The notes under the pieces are model-generated. The model searched no databases, was not told the origin of the DNA, and was given only the letters and a program-made list of their open reading frames with translations. From positions 118,477 through 182,476 of the forward strand of contig NZ_JASBQE010000014.1 of NCBI RefSeq assembly GCF_029960785.1: DNA of 64,000 nt, read 5' to 3'. Every line of letters begins with the position of its first letter. The stretch's first letter is position 1. Origin of the DNA: Polyangium sp. 15x6 (GTDB lineage: Bacteria; Myxococcota_A; Polyangia; Polyangiales; Polyangiaceae). A program made the translations under genes and the position numbers. This document shows, in pieces, positions 15,467 to 25,132 of this stretch.

Positions 15467-17467
15467 ATGGCCGACAACCTCGCCGTCCTCGACGTGCAGG
15501 CGCCCTGGGTGAAACATCTGGAGCGCGCGCACAGCCTTACCCACGCGGTCGCCCATTTCATCGAGGCGGAGAGCGAGCCTTCGGCTCACCTCGCGCCCGC
15601 GGCGCGCAAGCTCGAGAGCGGCCTCTCCGCGATGTATGACGCATTCGACGGACGCGCCGACAGGATCACGGCCGTCAGCGTGGCGCATGGCAGGGTCTGG
15701 GAGGCGGCCATTCTGCTGGCGCGGGCGGGTTTGCCCCGGCAGGTCGCCTCGCTGCGAGACGCGTGCGGGGAGCTCGTCGCTGCGGAAGAGCGCTTCCCTC
15801 GCGTGCCGATCGCAGGCCGGAGCGCAGCCCCGCTCGTCGCGGGGATCGACGTTCCCCCTCTCCACTGCGTTGCGCGAGCGTCGCTTGCGCCCTCGCTCCG
15901 CGCGCCCGAGGTGCCCGCGCCCGAGCCCGATGTCCCGGAGCTCGAGTTGCCGGAGCCAAGGACATTCGAGGATCTCAAGGTCGCGGCCGAAGCGATGCGT
16001 CGCTTCGCGCAAGAGAAGGCGAAGGCGCGGCTCGGGCCATCCAAGCTGCCGGCGAAGCCCAAGGCACCCGCCCCGGTCGATGAAGACGCGCCGCCCGGAT
16101 TCGCCTTCGTGCCGGAGGCGCCCATCACCGAGGAAGATTTCATTCGTCGCTGGGCGCGCACGAGCTTCGAGGAGATCGGGATGCTCGGCGTGCAGCGAGC
16201 GCCGCTCCGTGGCGATGATTGGCGCGCATGCCAGAGCCTCGAGCTGCGCATGATCGCCGCGATCGACGCGGTGGCCGCGCTCGGACCAAAAGCGATCGCG
16301 CACCTCGAGCCCTGGGCGATGGATGCGCCGACCGCCGATCCGATGCGGATCTTCGCGGCCGCGATGATCGGCGGATGCCTCGAAGGCCGCGACGCGCTCG
16401 CATGCGCGGAGCGGGTGCTTTTCCGCTTCGGCCCGGGGGATCCGGTCGTGGCCGAGGCCTTCGCGGCGGCGATGAAGCTCGCGCCAAACCCCTTCGTGCC
16501 GAATGTCCTGCGAGCGCTCTATGCCTCGCCCGAGCGAGGATGCCGGGCCATCGCGGTCGAGGTCCTCGGCTATCGCGGCTGGCTCACGGCCGATGAGCTG
16601 GACACGCTTTGCGAGGAGGAAGAGCCGCGGGTATTTGCGCTGGCCTTGCCGTGTATCGCCGCGGCCCGGCATACGGGCCTCGAGCGAGCACTCGCGCGGG
16701 CGCTCGCTCACGAGAACATGGGTGTGCAGGCAGCGGCGCTCGACGCGATGGCGATCGCGGCGCATCCGCGCGCGGCAGCGGCGGCACGCGCGGCGGCGGA
16801 AGGGACGCTCGGGGAGCGCGCGCTCGTGCGGCTCGCGCTCGTGGCGCGAGAGGGCGACGCGTCATGTTTGCTCGAAAGGATGCGGCAATCGCCGACACCA
16901 TCCGCCCTCGAGGCGGTGGGGTGGGCAGGGCTCGTGGGAGCGGTTCCAGCGCTCATCGAGCGGCTCACGGACGAGGACGAGGACGTGCGATTCGCCGCAG
17001 CGGAGGCGCTCGATCGGATGCTCGGTGCAAACTTGATCGAGGAGCTCGAGCTTGCGCCGGAGGCGCTCGAGGAGGCAGAGGTTGTCAATCCAAACCCGGA
17101 GCCGGCGCGGGGGCGTGTGGCGCTTTCGGAGCTGGTGAGCGATCCGCGGGACAGGCCGCCAGCGGGATCGAAGGATACGGTGGAGGCGCCATCCACGGAT
17201 CCGGAGAGATGGCGGGCCTACTGGGCCGAGCATGGAGGGCGGTTCGATCGGAAGCTCAGGTATCGGCGAGGACAAACGTATTCGCCATCGGTGTCGCTGT
17301 ACGAGCTCGACAAGCTAGCGCTTTCGGCGGAGGATCGGCGGAGGCTATCGCGGGAGCTGGCGGCGCGGACGGGGCGGTGGGTGCGTTTCGATCCGCACGA
17401 TTTCGTGGCGGAGCAGGTGAGGGGGTTATCGGGGTGGGAGGGGGTCGTGCGTGGATATGGGAGGTAG
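15467..17467 (+). CDS. HEAT-repeat-like protein of the TIGR02270 type
   Basis: The 666-residue product has an N-terminal domain (about 10-110, VDVQAPWVKHLERAHSL-like). A Pro/Glu linker follows, then about 350 residues of helical repeats with the alternating pattern of HEAT solenoids (EALGALVRLA-like pairs; LIERLTDEDEDVRFAAAEAL near residue 490). The overall plan resembles the TIGR02270 family, described mainly from myxobacteria and Pseudomonas and of unknown function; such genes often sit near type VI loci. The C-terminal 100 residues (WRAYWAEHGGRFDRKLRYRR, GQTYSPSVSLYEL) match the usual family end. It is divergent from the small helical gene and convergent with the solenoid gene at 17507. 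Confidence 0.6.
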   Translation: MADNLAVLDVQAPWVKHLERAHSLTHAVAHFIEAESEPSAHLAPAARKLESGLSAMYDAFDGRADRITAVSVAHGRVWEAAILLARAGLPRQVASLRDACGELVAAEERFPRVPIAGRSAAPLVAGIDVPPLHCVARASLAPSLRAPEVPAPEPDVPELELPEPRTFEDLKVAAEAMRRFAQEKAKARLGPSKLPAKPKAPAPVDEDAPPGFAFVPEAPITEEDFIRRWARTSFEEIGMLGVQRAPLRGDDWRACQSLELRMIAAIDAVAALGPKAIAHLEPWAMDAPTADPMRIFAAAMIGGCLEGRDALACAERVLFRFGPGDPVVAEAFAAAMKLAPNPFVPNVLRALYASPERGCRAIAVEVLGYRGWLTADELDTLCEEEEPRVFALALPCIAAARHTGLERALARALAHENMGVQAAALDAMAIAAHPRAAAAARAAAEGTLGERALVRLALVAREGDASCLLERMRQSPTPSALEAVGWAGLVGAVPALIERLTDEDEDVRFAAAEALDRMLGANLIEELELAPEALEEAEVVNPNPEPARGRVALSELVSDPRDRPPAGSKDTVEAPSTDPERWRAYWAEHGGRFDRKLRYRRGQTYSPSVSLYELDKLALSAEDRRRLSRELAARTGRWVRFDPHDFVAEQVRGLSGWEGVVRGYGR

Positions 17468-17506
17468 CAGAGGCTCGAGGTCTCGAGCAGGCTCGAGCGG
17501 TGCTCG

Positions 17507-19723
17507 CTAGGCTGGAGAGATGCTCGCCAGATTGCTCGCATGCTCGAGCAAGGCGCGTTCGCCGCCGAGGGCCTGCACGAAGTGAAGAACGCAGGAATGG
17601 CGGTGGTTGTCCGGGAGCATGAACTCGCAGAACCGGTCCTCGAAGAGCGCCAGGGCATGTCGGTAGGACGAGGCGGTGGCGCGAGTCTTCCAGATTCCAA
17701 TGAGACGTAGCTCGGAGAGCACCTCCGCGATTGCGCAAAGCGCATCGTCCTGTCGGTCGTCGTCGGCGAGCACGTCGTCGACGGCCCGCTCGACCTTCGG
17801 CGCCAGATGGGAGCGCGCGTGTGCGGAGAGAAGCGGCCAGAGCGCGGCCCATGCATGGAGCCGATCCGAGGCGGACAGGGGCTCATCCACACACGCAGCC
17901 AGAGCCTCGGCCCAGGTGGAGTCTCTTCGCTCGGACGCCCACCGAAGGGCGGCATCCATCACGTCCCGGTAGACCGGGCGGGATAGAGAGCGATCGAGCG
18001 ACGACAGCACAGCGCGCGCGTCCCCCGCCGCGATGGCTACCGCCATCCTCGCCTCCGCGCGGTCCTCGTCATCCGTGATCCGCTCGAGGATCACCGCGGC
18101 CCGATCGTGCATTCCCCGCGCCGCCCACGCCTCCGCGAGGCCCGCTTCCACGCGCCAATTCCCCTCTGGGTTGGGTTCGCCCAGCGTGCGGCAGAGGCGC
18201 TCGAGAGCGGCATCGTCGAGGTGACGCGCGATAGGACCAACGGCGGAGGCGGCTTCCCGCCACGTGACCGCATCGAGCGAAAGGAGCGACGCGATGAGCT
18301 GGGCCCGACCCGCCCACGAAAGCGCGTGGACGATCATCTTGCCCGTCACGAGGCGTGTGTACGCATCTTTCTCGAGCAGCGCAGGGAGCCCTCTTTCTTC
18401 GAGGAGACGCCTCGCTTCTTCGGGGAGGTGGGAGACCGCCACCAAGCGCACGTCGTAGGAGTCCCAGTTACGCCCCCCTGCTTGCAGCGCAGGCTCCCAC
18501 TCTGTCCGGACGAGCGCTGCCCACGTGCTCGCGGCGATGGCTTCGAAAAAGGTCTCGACGTCGGACCATTGCTCCGTGCCCTCGGTGGCGATCCAGCCGA
18601 GGCCACGACGGACCCAATCAACGGCTTCCGCAGGCGTCGCTGCGCTCATCAGCGTGGTGAGGGTGGAGAGCCGCTCCTCCGTTTCGGCCTCATCGAGCCA
18701 CGCCTCGATCCTGGCGAGGAGAGCGGCGCGCTCCTCCCCCTCGACCAACCCCACCACGCGCGCGAGGTCGACGGGCGCCCGCTCGTCCCCGCGCGCCTCC
18801 CGGTGTGCAATGGCCGAACGCAGCACCGTCGCTCGATGCGTCGGGCGGAGGCGTGTCGCGATCTCGAGCAATGCATCGAAGCAAAGTACTCCGCGGCGCT
18901 CACGGCGCTCGAGCACATGCCGAAGATGTCCGCGCCGCTCCTCGGCATCGAATACCTGTCGAAACCACGGCCGCGACCAGAGCTCGCGTCCGCTCGCGAG
19001 GAGGGCCCGCCGTAGATCCGCGAAGAGGGGGTTCGTGCGGTCCTGGGCGAACTCAGCGGCGTGCTGTGGCTCGAGGTCGTTCACCACGTACTCGAGCGCT
19101 CTCGGGAACGAGGATTCGAGCCATTCATCTCGCCCTTTCGCGCGACAGGCCAGGAGGATGCGCGCCAGCGTCGGCTTGCCCGGCTCCGCAGCCGGGGATG
19201 GCGTTACGCCACGCGGCGCGAGGCTGGCCTCCTGCGCAGCACGAGGCTCATGCTCCTTGGCGCGCGACATGCGCTCATTCAGCACCTCGACCAGCTCACG
19301 ATCGATTTCCCAGCGCTCATCGTCCCCGAAGCCGGGTCGGCTCGCCATGTCGAGCGCCCGGCGGAGACACTCCGGGGGAAGGACCGGAGCCAGCGCGCAG
19401 AGCGCATTGTGACGCGCCGCGAAGTCAACGAGGTCGAGGCGGTCGAGTGCCTCATGAGGGGACCAGATTCCCTCCTCGACGAGCATTGCGCGCAATGGGT
19501 GCTCGATCAGGAGCTCGATCTCGGAGAGCCGGTAGACGACGCAGCGGGCCTGTAGCTGCTTGGTCATTGCAAGGCCGCGCTCGACGCACGAGCGTTCGGC
19601 GAGGAACGCCTCGTCGGCGCGGTGCCAGAAGTCGAGCGCGTCGAGGAGGGGCAAGAACACGGGCGGGCGGCGGTCGGGGTTCGAAGCGGCCACGAGATCA
19701 CCAGTATCCCAGGTAGTTGCCAT
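17507..19723 (-). CDS. Large helical solenoid protein, candidate immunity partner of the Rhs toxin
   Basis: The start was set at the ATG at 19723-19721; upstream in-frame codons lie opposite the toxin tip and look non-coding. The start lies 26 bases inside the end of the rhs gene, so translation is coupled. The 738-residue product is nearly all helix, with TPR/HEAT-like pairs (DLVDFAARHNALCALAPVLP; AEAWAARGMHDRAAVILERI; VAIAAGDARAVLSSLDRSL). No signal peptide, membrane segment or catalytic motif is visible. Immunity genes normally follow polymorphic toxin genes directly, which suggests this protein or its N-terminal part neutralises the toxin. It is far larger than usual immunity proteins, so an adaptor role is also possible. 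Confidence 0.65.
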   Translation of the reverse strand: MATTWDTGDLVAASNPDRRPPVFLPLLDALDFWHRADEAFLAERSCVERGLAMTKQLQARCVVYRLSEIELLIEHPLRAMLVEEGIWSPHEALDRLDLVDFAARHNALCALAPVLPPECLRRALDMASRPGFGDDERWEIDRELVEVLNERMSRAKEHEPRAAQEASLAPRGVTPSPAAEPGKPTLARILLACRAKGRDEWLESSFPRALEYVVNDLEPQHAAEFAQDRTNPLFADLRRALLASGRELWSRPWFRQVFDAEERRGHLRHVLERRERRGVLCFDALLEIATRLRPTHRATVLRSAIAHREARGDERAPVDLARVVGLVEGEERAALLARIEAWLDEAETEERLSTLTTLMSAATPAEAVDWVRRGLGWIATEGTEQWSDVETFFEAIAASTWAALVRTEWEPALQAGGRNWDSYDVRLVAVSHLPEEARRLLEERGLPALLEKDAYTRLVTGKMIVHALSWAGRAQLIASLLSLDAVTWREAASAVGPIARHLDDAALERLCRTLGEPNPEGNWRVEAGLAEAWAARGMHDRAAVILERITDDEDRAEARMAVAIAAGDARAVLSSLDRSLSRPVYRDVMDAALRWASERRDSTWAEALAACVDEPLSASDRLHAWAALWPLLSAHARSHLAPKVERAVDDVLADDDRQDDALCAIAEVLSELRLIGIWKTRATASSYRHALALFEDRFCEFMLPDNHRHSCVLHFVQALGGERALLEHASNLASISPA

Positions 19724-22700
19724 TTTCGTCGAAGTGCTGGGTCTTGGCCGGTGGTGCCCCAGCACCATTCTCGGGAGCCTTGTAGGACTTGCCGGACGTC
19801 GTCGACGGCTGCGTCTTGGGAGATCCCTTGCCATAGATCTCCTTCCCGTCCCACTTGTCGCCCTTGTACCGGACACCGCCCTCGGCGTCTCCTTGAGACT
19901 TTCCGGTCGGATTGGCGTTGATGTTCTCGGGGTGAATTCCGAGCTCCCGCATCACCTGGGCGCAGTATGGGCAGGGAGGAATCGATTTTCCCTTCTCATC
20001 GAAGGCTTCGATCCTCGCGCCCTTCCGGTACTCCTCGCGGAGCGCCTCGCGCACCTCCGCGTTCGTGGCGGTGGGGCCGAGCTTTTCTCGAATGGCGGCC
20101 GCCTGCTGGCTGAGGGCGTCTATCTCGGCGCACTTGCCGGCTTTGCCCTTCCAATCTCCACCCATCTTGGCCTTTGCGTTGTCGACGGCCTCCTGGACGG
20201 CAGGATCGAGCTTCTTCTCCTTCGAGGTCCCGGTCTTGTTCTCTCCGCCTTCCGGCCTGTGCGTGATCTCCGCCGTGGCGAGCCCGCTGGGGTCGACCAT
20301 CCGGGTCGGCTTGTTGTCGGCGTAGGCAAAGGCATTGAAGCCCCCGATGAGCCCCACCGGATCACGGCTGATGTAGCGACCGGTCTCGGGATCGTAGTAG
20401 CGGTGGAGGTTGTACGACAGCCCGGTCTCCTCGTCGTAGTACTGGCCGAGGAAGCCGAGGGGCGTCGACGTCGCGGAGTCGGGAGCGATCTCCGGCTTGC
20501 CCCACGCGCTCCTGCGAATCTCGCACGCCACCGTGCCGTCCGGCTGAATGAGCTTCTGCGGCGTGCCGATGTTGTCGTTGAGGTAGTGAAACCAGTTGCT
20601 CGATGCCCGCTCCTCACCCGTGGAACGGGCGTCTCGATGAGCCCAGGGGAAGCCACGATCGTCGACGCAATAGGTGCGCACCTCGACGACCGGGTCGTTG
20701 CCCTGCGCCGCGTGCTCGGTGATCTCCTGGACCATGTCGTGATCGCTCCATACGAACCGCGTCGCCGCTCGCAGCTGAAGTTCCCCGTCGGACCTCCGCT
20801 GAAAGACGCGCTTCCCCACCCGTCGCGCAAAGGGATCGTACGCGAAACGAATCACCTTTCCGTCCGGTTGGCGAACCTCCGCGAGCATCCCGCGCGCGTT
20901 CCAGGTGAGCTTGGTACGCCGCTCCTCGCCGTCCTCCACGCGCGCTCGCTTCTCGACGAGGCGCCCGTCATCGTCCCATACGTACGTCGTCCCGTCCTTC
21001 TGCTCCAGCCGGTCGCCGACGCCATAACGACGACCGCCGCCGTCGCGTTCGTGGACGTTCCCATTTTTATCGTACGCAAAACGCTCGACCCCACGCGCGC
21101 CGGCCAATGCTACGAGGCGCGCATTCTCATCGTACAGGAAGCGTGTCGTGCCTTGCGTGAGATCGTTCAGCTCGAGCGGCTCCGACGTGGGCGCGTATCG
21201 ATACACCTGACGCACCGTCGTCGGAACGCGACCCGGTCCCATCCACTCCGGCTCCCCGGGTCCAGCGAGCGCCGGCTTGGACGCAGTGGTCACGTGCCGT
21301 TCGATCATCCGATTCATGACGTCGTACGCCGAGTCGATCCTCCCGCCCCCCGGAAGGAGGCGCGCGACCTCGCGGCCGAGTGCGTCGTACTGCGCGTGGA
21401 CCTCGTGAGCGCCGTCGAGGACCACGCGTAGCGGATTGCCGTGGAGGTCCCGAGACCATTCTTGCTCGTGTGCGCGCGATGTCGCCCGCCGGACGACGTT
21501 GCCGACCCGATCGCGCTCCACCAGGACATCGATGGCCTCTCCTTCCACGATCTGTTTCTCGTTCACCACCCATCCGAGCGCGTTGCGATTCAATTCGAAT
21601 TCGCCCGCCTCTCCCGTCGCTCGTACGACCTTTCCCAGGAGGTCGTATTCGAACGTCTCGATGCTGCCGTCGTGGTATTTCACCTCGACGAGCTGACCAG
21701 CGAGATCGTGCTCGTACTCGGTCACCTGCCCGAGGCCATTCTCGGCCCGAACGAGCTGCCCCACCTCGTCATAGGCATAACGGAGGATACGGCCGTCGAA
21801 GGTCCGCTCCCGCACGACCATCCCCATCACATCGAGCTCGATCGAGTGTCTCTCGCCCTTCGCATTGATGACCTCGACGAGGCGCCCCTCGCGATCGTAG
21901 CGAAAGCGCGTGACGGCGCCGTCAGGCTCGTAGATTTCACAAAGCTTGCGATATCCCCCATAGACGAAGCGTGTCACCCGGCCGGCCCCGTCCACCGCGG
22001 TGACACGCTGCCGAAGCCCGTCGTACTCGTAGCGCAGGATGCTGCCATCCGGCTCTTGCACGGCGATCAGGTCGCCGCGCGTGTTGTATACGTAGTGCGT
22101 CGTCGCGCCGATGGGATCACGGTAGCTGCGGCACCGCCCCCACTCGTCGTACGACCATAGCGAGCGATGGCCGAGCGCGTCGATCATCTCGACCATGTTC
22201 CCCCGGGCGTCATATCGATAGGATGTGCGGCCACCGTTCGGGCCCACGGTTTCGGTCGTGAGCCCCCGGGCGTCGTTCTTCACCTCGAAGGTCGCGCCAA
22301 TGGGATCGGTCCACGCCACCTTGTCGTGCGTTCGGACGACCAAGGTCTCTCCACCTGCGGGATCGATCCATCTGTGGATGTGACCGCTGGGACCACGCTC
22401 GATGATGGTCACCCTGCCCAGCGGATCGGTCACACGAAGCACACGACCCCGGCCGTCCCGCTTCCAGGTCGTGACGGCGCCCAGCGGATCGATGAACGCG
22501 ACGAGGTTGCCTGCCTCGTCATACGTGCGCTCGAAGACGCCCCTGCCCACGACGGCCTTGTCGATCTTCCCGAATTCATTACCGAAGTAGCGGTGGACCG
22601 TGAGCGAATCGACGACCTCGCTGTAGCCGCCCGCGCCATACACGAACACGCAGTGGTAGAGGCCCTTGGCCTTCGTCTCACCGTCTGCGAGCAGCTTCGG

Positions 22701-23714
22701 CGCCGCGTCCGAGAGACTCGGGTCATGACGCTCAGGGTAATTCCCCCACGTCTCGACGCAGCGCCCTCGGCGGTCGTACCGGAAATGGAACGTGAGACCG
22801 GTGGGCCCTGTGTGGCTCTGCATCCGGTGGTCTGGATCATAGACATACGTCGTGGCGAACCCCTCCGCATCGGATGCGCGCTCGAGGTCGCCCTCAGCGC
22901 CGTATGTGAATGTCGCAAAGGGCACCCAGACACCTTGCTCTACCGCATTCTTCACTTCCCAGGCAGCGATGTGACCATCGGCCGTCGGCCGTACCCGCAC
23001 GACACGGCCCGTGCTATCGATGACGCGGACGAGCTTTCCTCGCTCGTATTCGAGGGCGATCTCGTTACCCCAGCCATCCAGGATCGAGGACAGCCGAAGA
23101 CGATTCCCTGCGCGCTCCTTGAAGATCAGGGACCTGCCATCCGGGAGGTCGATGACGAACCCATCGCCCACGCTGACGAGGACCCAGCCGGACGGACCGA
23201 GCACGCCGTCGCCGGCACCGGGAGCGTCGAACTCCACCTTATTGCCGCGATCGGTCCACACAGCAATGTTGCGACGACCTACCTCGATTTCCCACGACAG
23301 AGAATGGCTCCACCCGAAGCCCAATCCAGCATCACGGTCGATCGCGGAGGACCGATACGTACGCTCGATGACGAGCGGCAACGGCCCAGGTAGGGACAGA
23401 TCGACGGCGGGGACCGTGAACATCTCACCGGTCACGACATCGACGGGATCCCCCTTCGACAACTTGCCACTGCCGCTCGAACCATGATGATTCGGGCATC
23501 CTCCACCATCTCCGCCGCTCCCGCCGCACCCCGCGGCGCTCTTCCCATCCCCGCCGGCCCCATCCCCATTCCCACTCCCATCCCCCCCATTCCCACTCCC
23601 ACCCCCGCTCCCATCTCCATCCCCGCCCCCGCTCCCCATTCCCCCGCCCTTGACCACCACGCCAGGGCACATCCCCGGCGGGGCCGCCGCGTCCGGCACC
23701 GGTGACGTCGGCAT
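19698..23714 (-). CDS. Rhs polymorphic toxin with C-terminal YwqJ-type deaminase domain
   Basis: The 1338-residue product has a Gly/Asp/Asn-rich N-terminal linker (about 20-80). A DUF6531-type entry follows (GDPVDVVTGEMFTVPAVDLS), then about 25 YD repeats (YDxxGxxxxxxxxDG). The Rhs core ends with YDEETGLSYNLHRYYDPETG and the DPSGL cleavage motif at about 1140-1144. The about 195-residue tip has the deaminase zinc signature: GKCAEIDALS near residue 1193 and PPCPYCAQVMRELGI near 1247. The Rhs shell encloses the toxin, and the tip would deaminate a nucleic-acid base or nucleotide in a rival cell. The PAAR-like, DUF2169 and VgrG genes upstream indicate T6SS delivery. A strong GGGGGAGG precedes the ATG. 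Confidence 0.9.
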   Translation of the reverse strand: MPTSPVPDAAAPPGMCPGVVVKGGGMGSGGGDGDGSGGGSGNGGDGSGNGDGAGGDGKSAAGCGGSGGDGGGCPNHHGSSGSGKLSKGDPVDVVTGEMFTVPAVDLSLPGPLPLVIERTYRSSAIDRDAGLGFGWSHSLSWEIEVGRRNIAVWTDRGNKVEFDAPGAGDGVLGPSGWVLVSVGDGFVIDLPDGRSLIFKERAGNRLRLSSILDGWGNEIALEYERGKLVRVIDSTGRVVRVRPTADGHIAAWEVKNAVEQGVWVPFATFTYGAEGDLERASDAEGFATTYVYDPDHRMQSHTGPTGLTFHFRYDRRGRCVETWGNYPERHDPSLSDAAPKLLADGETKAKGLYHCVFVYGAGGYSEVVDSLTVHRYFGNEFGKIDKAVVGRGVFERTYDEAGNLVAFIDPLGAVTTWKRDGRGRVLRVTDPLGRVTIIERGPSGHIHRWIDPAGGETLVVRTHDKVAWTDPIGATFEVKNDARGLTTETVGPNGGRTSYRYDARGNMVEMIDALGHRSLWSYDEWGRCRSYRDPIGATTHYVYNTRGDLIAVQEPDGSILRYEYDGLRQRVTAVDGAGRVTRFVYGGYRKLCEIYEPDGAVTRFRYDREGRLVEVINAKGERHSIELDVMGMVVRERTFDGRILRYAYDEVGQLVRAENGLGQVTEYEHDLAGQLVEVKYHDGSIETFEYDLLGKVVRATGEAGEFELNRNALGWVVNEKQIVEGEAIDVLVERDRVGNVVRRATSRAHEQEWSRDLHGNPLRVVLDGAHEVHAQYDALGREVARLLPGGGRIDSAYDVMNRMIERHVTTASKPALAGPGEPEWMGPGRVPTTVRQVYRYAPTSEPLELNDLTQGTTRFLYDENARLVALAGARGVERFAYDKNGNVHERDGGGRRYGVGDRLEQKDGTTYVWDDDGRLVEKRARVEDGEERRTKLTWNARGMLAEVRQPDGKVIRFAYDPFARRVGKRVFQRRSDGELQLRAATRFVWSDHDMVQEITEHAAQGNDPVVEVRTYCVDDRGFPWAHRDARSTGEERASSNWFHYLNDNIGTPQKLIQPDGTVACEIRRSAWGKPEIAPDSATSTPLGFLGQYYDEETGLSYNLHRYYDPETGRYISRDPVGLIGGFNAFAYADNKPTRMVDPSGLATAEITHRPEGGENKTGTSKEKKLDPAVQEAVDNAKAKMGGDWKGKAGKCAEIDALSQQAAAIREKLGPTATNAEVREALREEYRKGARIEAFDEKGKSIPPCPYCAQVMRELGIHPENINANPTGKSQGDAEGGVRYKGDKWDGKEIYGKGSPKTQPSTTSGKSYKAPENGAGAPPAKTQHFDENGNYLGYW

Positions 23715-23717
23715 GGC

Positions 23718-24092
23718 TCAACCTCCCCCCTTGTTCATGAACCCCGGGCTCCCCGTGATTCCCTGCATTCCGAGCTCCACGAACACGATGGGCGCTCCCA
23801 TCACGATGAAGCACGGCCCGCCCGTATTGACGCTGACCACCTCTTTCAATGTCCCGGGCTGGTTGCCGATGCACATCTTGAAACACGCCCCCACCGTCAG
23901 GATCTTTCCCCCCTCGATCTTCGTCCGCACGGGCGCACCTTTGATGCCGGCCATCGACTGCGCCGTCACCGGATAAGGCACCGGGATCGGGCTCGGCGCG
24001 GCTGGGGTCGTGCACACGCTCACGGCGAGCGGCACCATCTGGTGCCCCGATTTCGACGTGACGCAATCCATCATGCATGCCGTGACGCTCAT
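23718..24092 (-). CDS. DUF4150 PAAR-like tip protein
   Basis: The start was placed at the ATG at 24092-24090, which overlaps the upstream stop as ATGA. The 124-residue product begins MSVTACMMDCVTSKSGHQMV and includes TAQSMAGIKGAPVRTKIEGG, VGACFKMCIGNQPGTLKEVV and the Gly-rich end GSPGFMNKGGG. This pattern matches DUF4150, a PAAR-like domain that caps the VgrG spike and carries effectors. The stop is 3 bases before the rhs start. The order PAAR-like then Rhs means the tip and its cargo are made together as separate chains. Several Cys and Met residues may bind metal. Confidence 0.8.
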   Translation of the reverse strand: MSVTACMMDCVTSKSGHQMVPLAVSVCTTPAAPSPIPVPYPVTAQSMAGIKGAPVRTKIEGGKILTVGACFKMCIGNQPGTLKEVVSVNTGGPCFIVMGAPIVFVELGMQGITGSPGFMNKGGG

Positions 24093-25132
24093 GCCCGTGC
24101 CTCCTGCCTCACCTCGCGCTTCGCGCTCGCCAGCACCACTGCCGCCCGCTCTCCGCCGTCGCTCCCCGCGATCGCCATGACCACCGGCGAGGGCGCATAG
24201 CCATGCTCCCAGGCCGTCGCCGCCACCACGACGAACAGCGGGATCGCCGCTGCCCCCAGATACCCGATGCGCTGCGCCGGCGAATCGATGAAATAGGGTG
24301 ATTCCAGCGCGTCCTGCGCCCTGACGAACGCGGCTTGCCACTCGTCGAGCCGCCGCATCTCGCCCGTCATATCCGTCAGCATCCACCCGGCCTTCGCTCC
24401 GGTCCTGACGAGTGGCACAGCCGCTTGCTGCACGGCGGCTGTCAATCCGAACGCCTCGTAGGCCGGCGCGTCGTTATCGGGCCGCGCGCGCTCCCGCCCG
24501 CTCCCCACGCCGAGCACCCGAGCGAGGGGCGAGAGCCCCCGGCGGCGCGCGTCCGGATCACGCATCAACACGAAAAACGCCGCCGCCTCCCCTGGAATAC
24601 GGGCGTCGAGGTTGTCCGGAGAGAACAGCCGACCACTCTCTTCGAGAGCGCGGATCGTTGCGACATCGTAATCGCTGTGCACGCCGCCCAGCACCACGGC
24701 GTCCGTCTCCCTCGATTCGAGCGCGCGCAGCGCCGCCGGCAAGAGCGCGCCGAGCGCCGCCTCGCCCCGAGGAACGACCTCCACCGTTGCGGCCGGCAGC
24801 GCGCGTCGCACCAGGGTTGAAAGCTCCCACGCCGCCGCCCTCGCCTCGTCGTATCCCTCATCCAACGTGAAATACACCAGCGTCTTCGTATCGCCGAGCG
24901 GCAAGGCTGCCTCCTCGAAGGCCGGCCTCGCGAGGAGCACGAGCCGCTCGGGCCCCACGATGCGCGGATCGATCGTTGGGACGAACCCCATCGTGATTGC
25001 CTCTCCCGCCGAATCCGCGAGGGGCGCCTCTGCCATGGCAGGAAACCCGGCGCGGAGCAGAAAACCCGTTTGCCGGGAATCGAGCCCGATCGGCGTCCGC
25101 GCCCCGACCTTCACGACTCCGACGGCGCTCAC
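24089..25132 (-). CDS. Ketosynthase-like (thiolase-fold) T6SS accessory protein lacking the catalytic Cys
   Basis: The start is a GTG at 25132-25130 overlapping the DUF2169 stop as GTGA. The 347-residue product shows a thiolase-fold layout: VGVVKVGARTPIGLDSRQT at the N-terminus, VVLGGVHSDYDVATIRALEE mid-chain, ARIPGEAAAFFVLMRDPDAR (like PGEGA in FabF) and the terminal RIGYLGAAAIPLFVVVA (like GHLGAAGG). The reading contains no cysteine at all, so it cannot perform the acyl-transfer chemistry of beta-ketoacyl synthases. Beta-ketoacyl-synthase-like genes are seen beside DUF2169 and PAAR/Rhs genes; here the position suggests a structural or chaperone role in loading the toxin. This role is inference. 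Confidence 0.65.
   Translation of the reverse strand: MSAVGVVKVGARTPIGLDSRQTGFLLRAGFPAMAEAPLADSAGEAITMGFVPTIDPRIVGPERLVLLARPAFEEAALPLGDTKTLVYFTLDEGYDEARAAAWELSTLVRRALPAATVEVVPRGEAALGALLPAALRALESRETDAVVLGGVHSDYDVATIRALEESGRLFSPDNLDARIPGEAAAFFVLMRDPDARRRGLSPLARVLGVGSGRERARPDNDAPAYEAFGLTAAVQQAAVPLVRTGAKAGWMLTDMTGEMRRLDEWQAAFVRAQDALESPYFIDSPAQRIGYLGAAAIPLFVVVAATAWEHGYAPSPVVMAIAGSDGGERAAVVLASAKREVRQEARA

Noticed and set aside
18107..19015. Several plus-strand frames of 300 codons opposite the solenoid gene
   Set aside because: They are antisense shadows in a GC-rich gene; the minus-strand reading gives regular helical repeats.
19724..19876. N-terminal extension of the solenoid protein to 19876
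   Set aside because: It overlaps the conserved toxin tip and is rich in Arg/Pro; the ATG at 19723 fits a coupled downstream gene.
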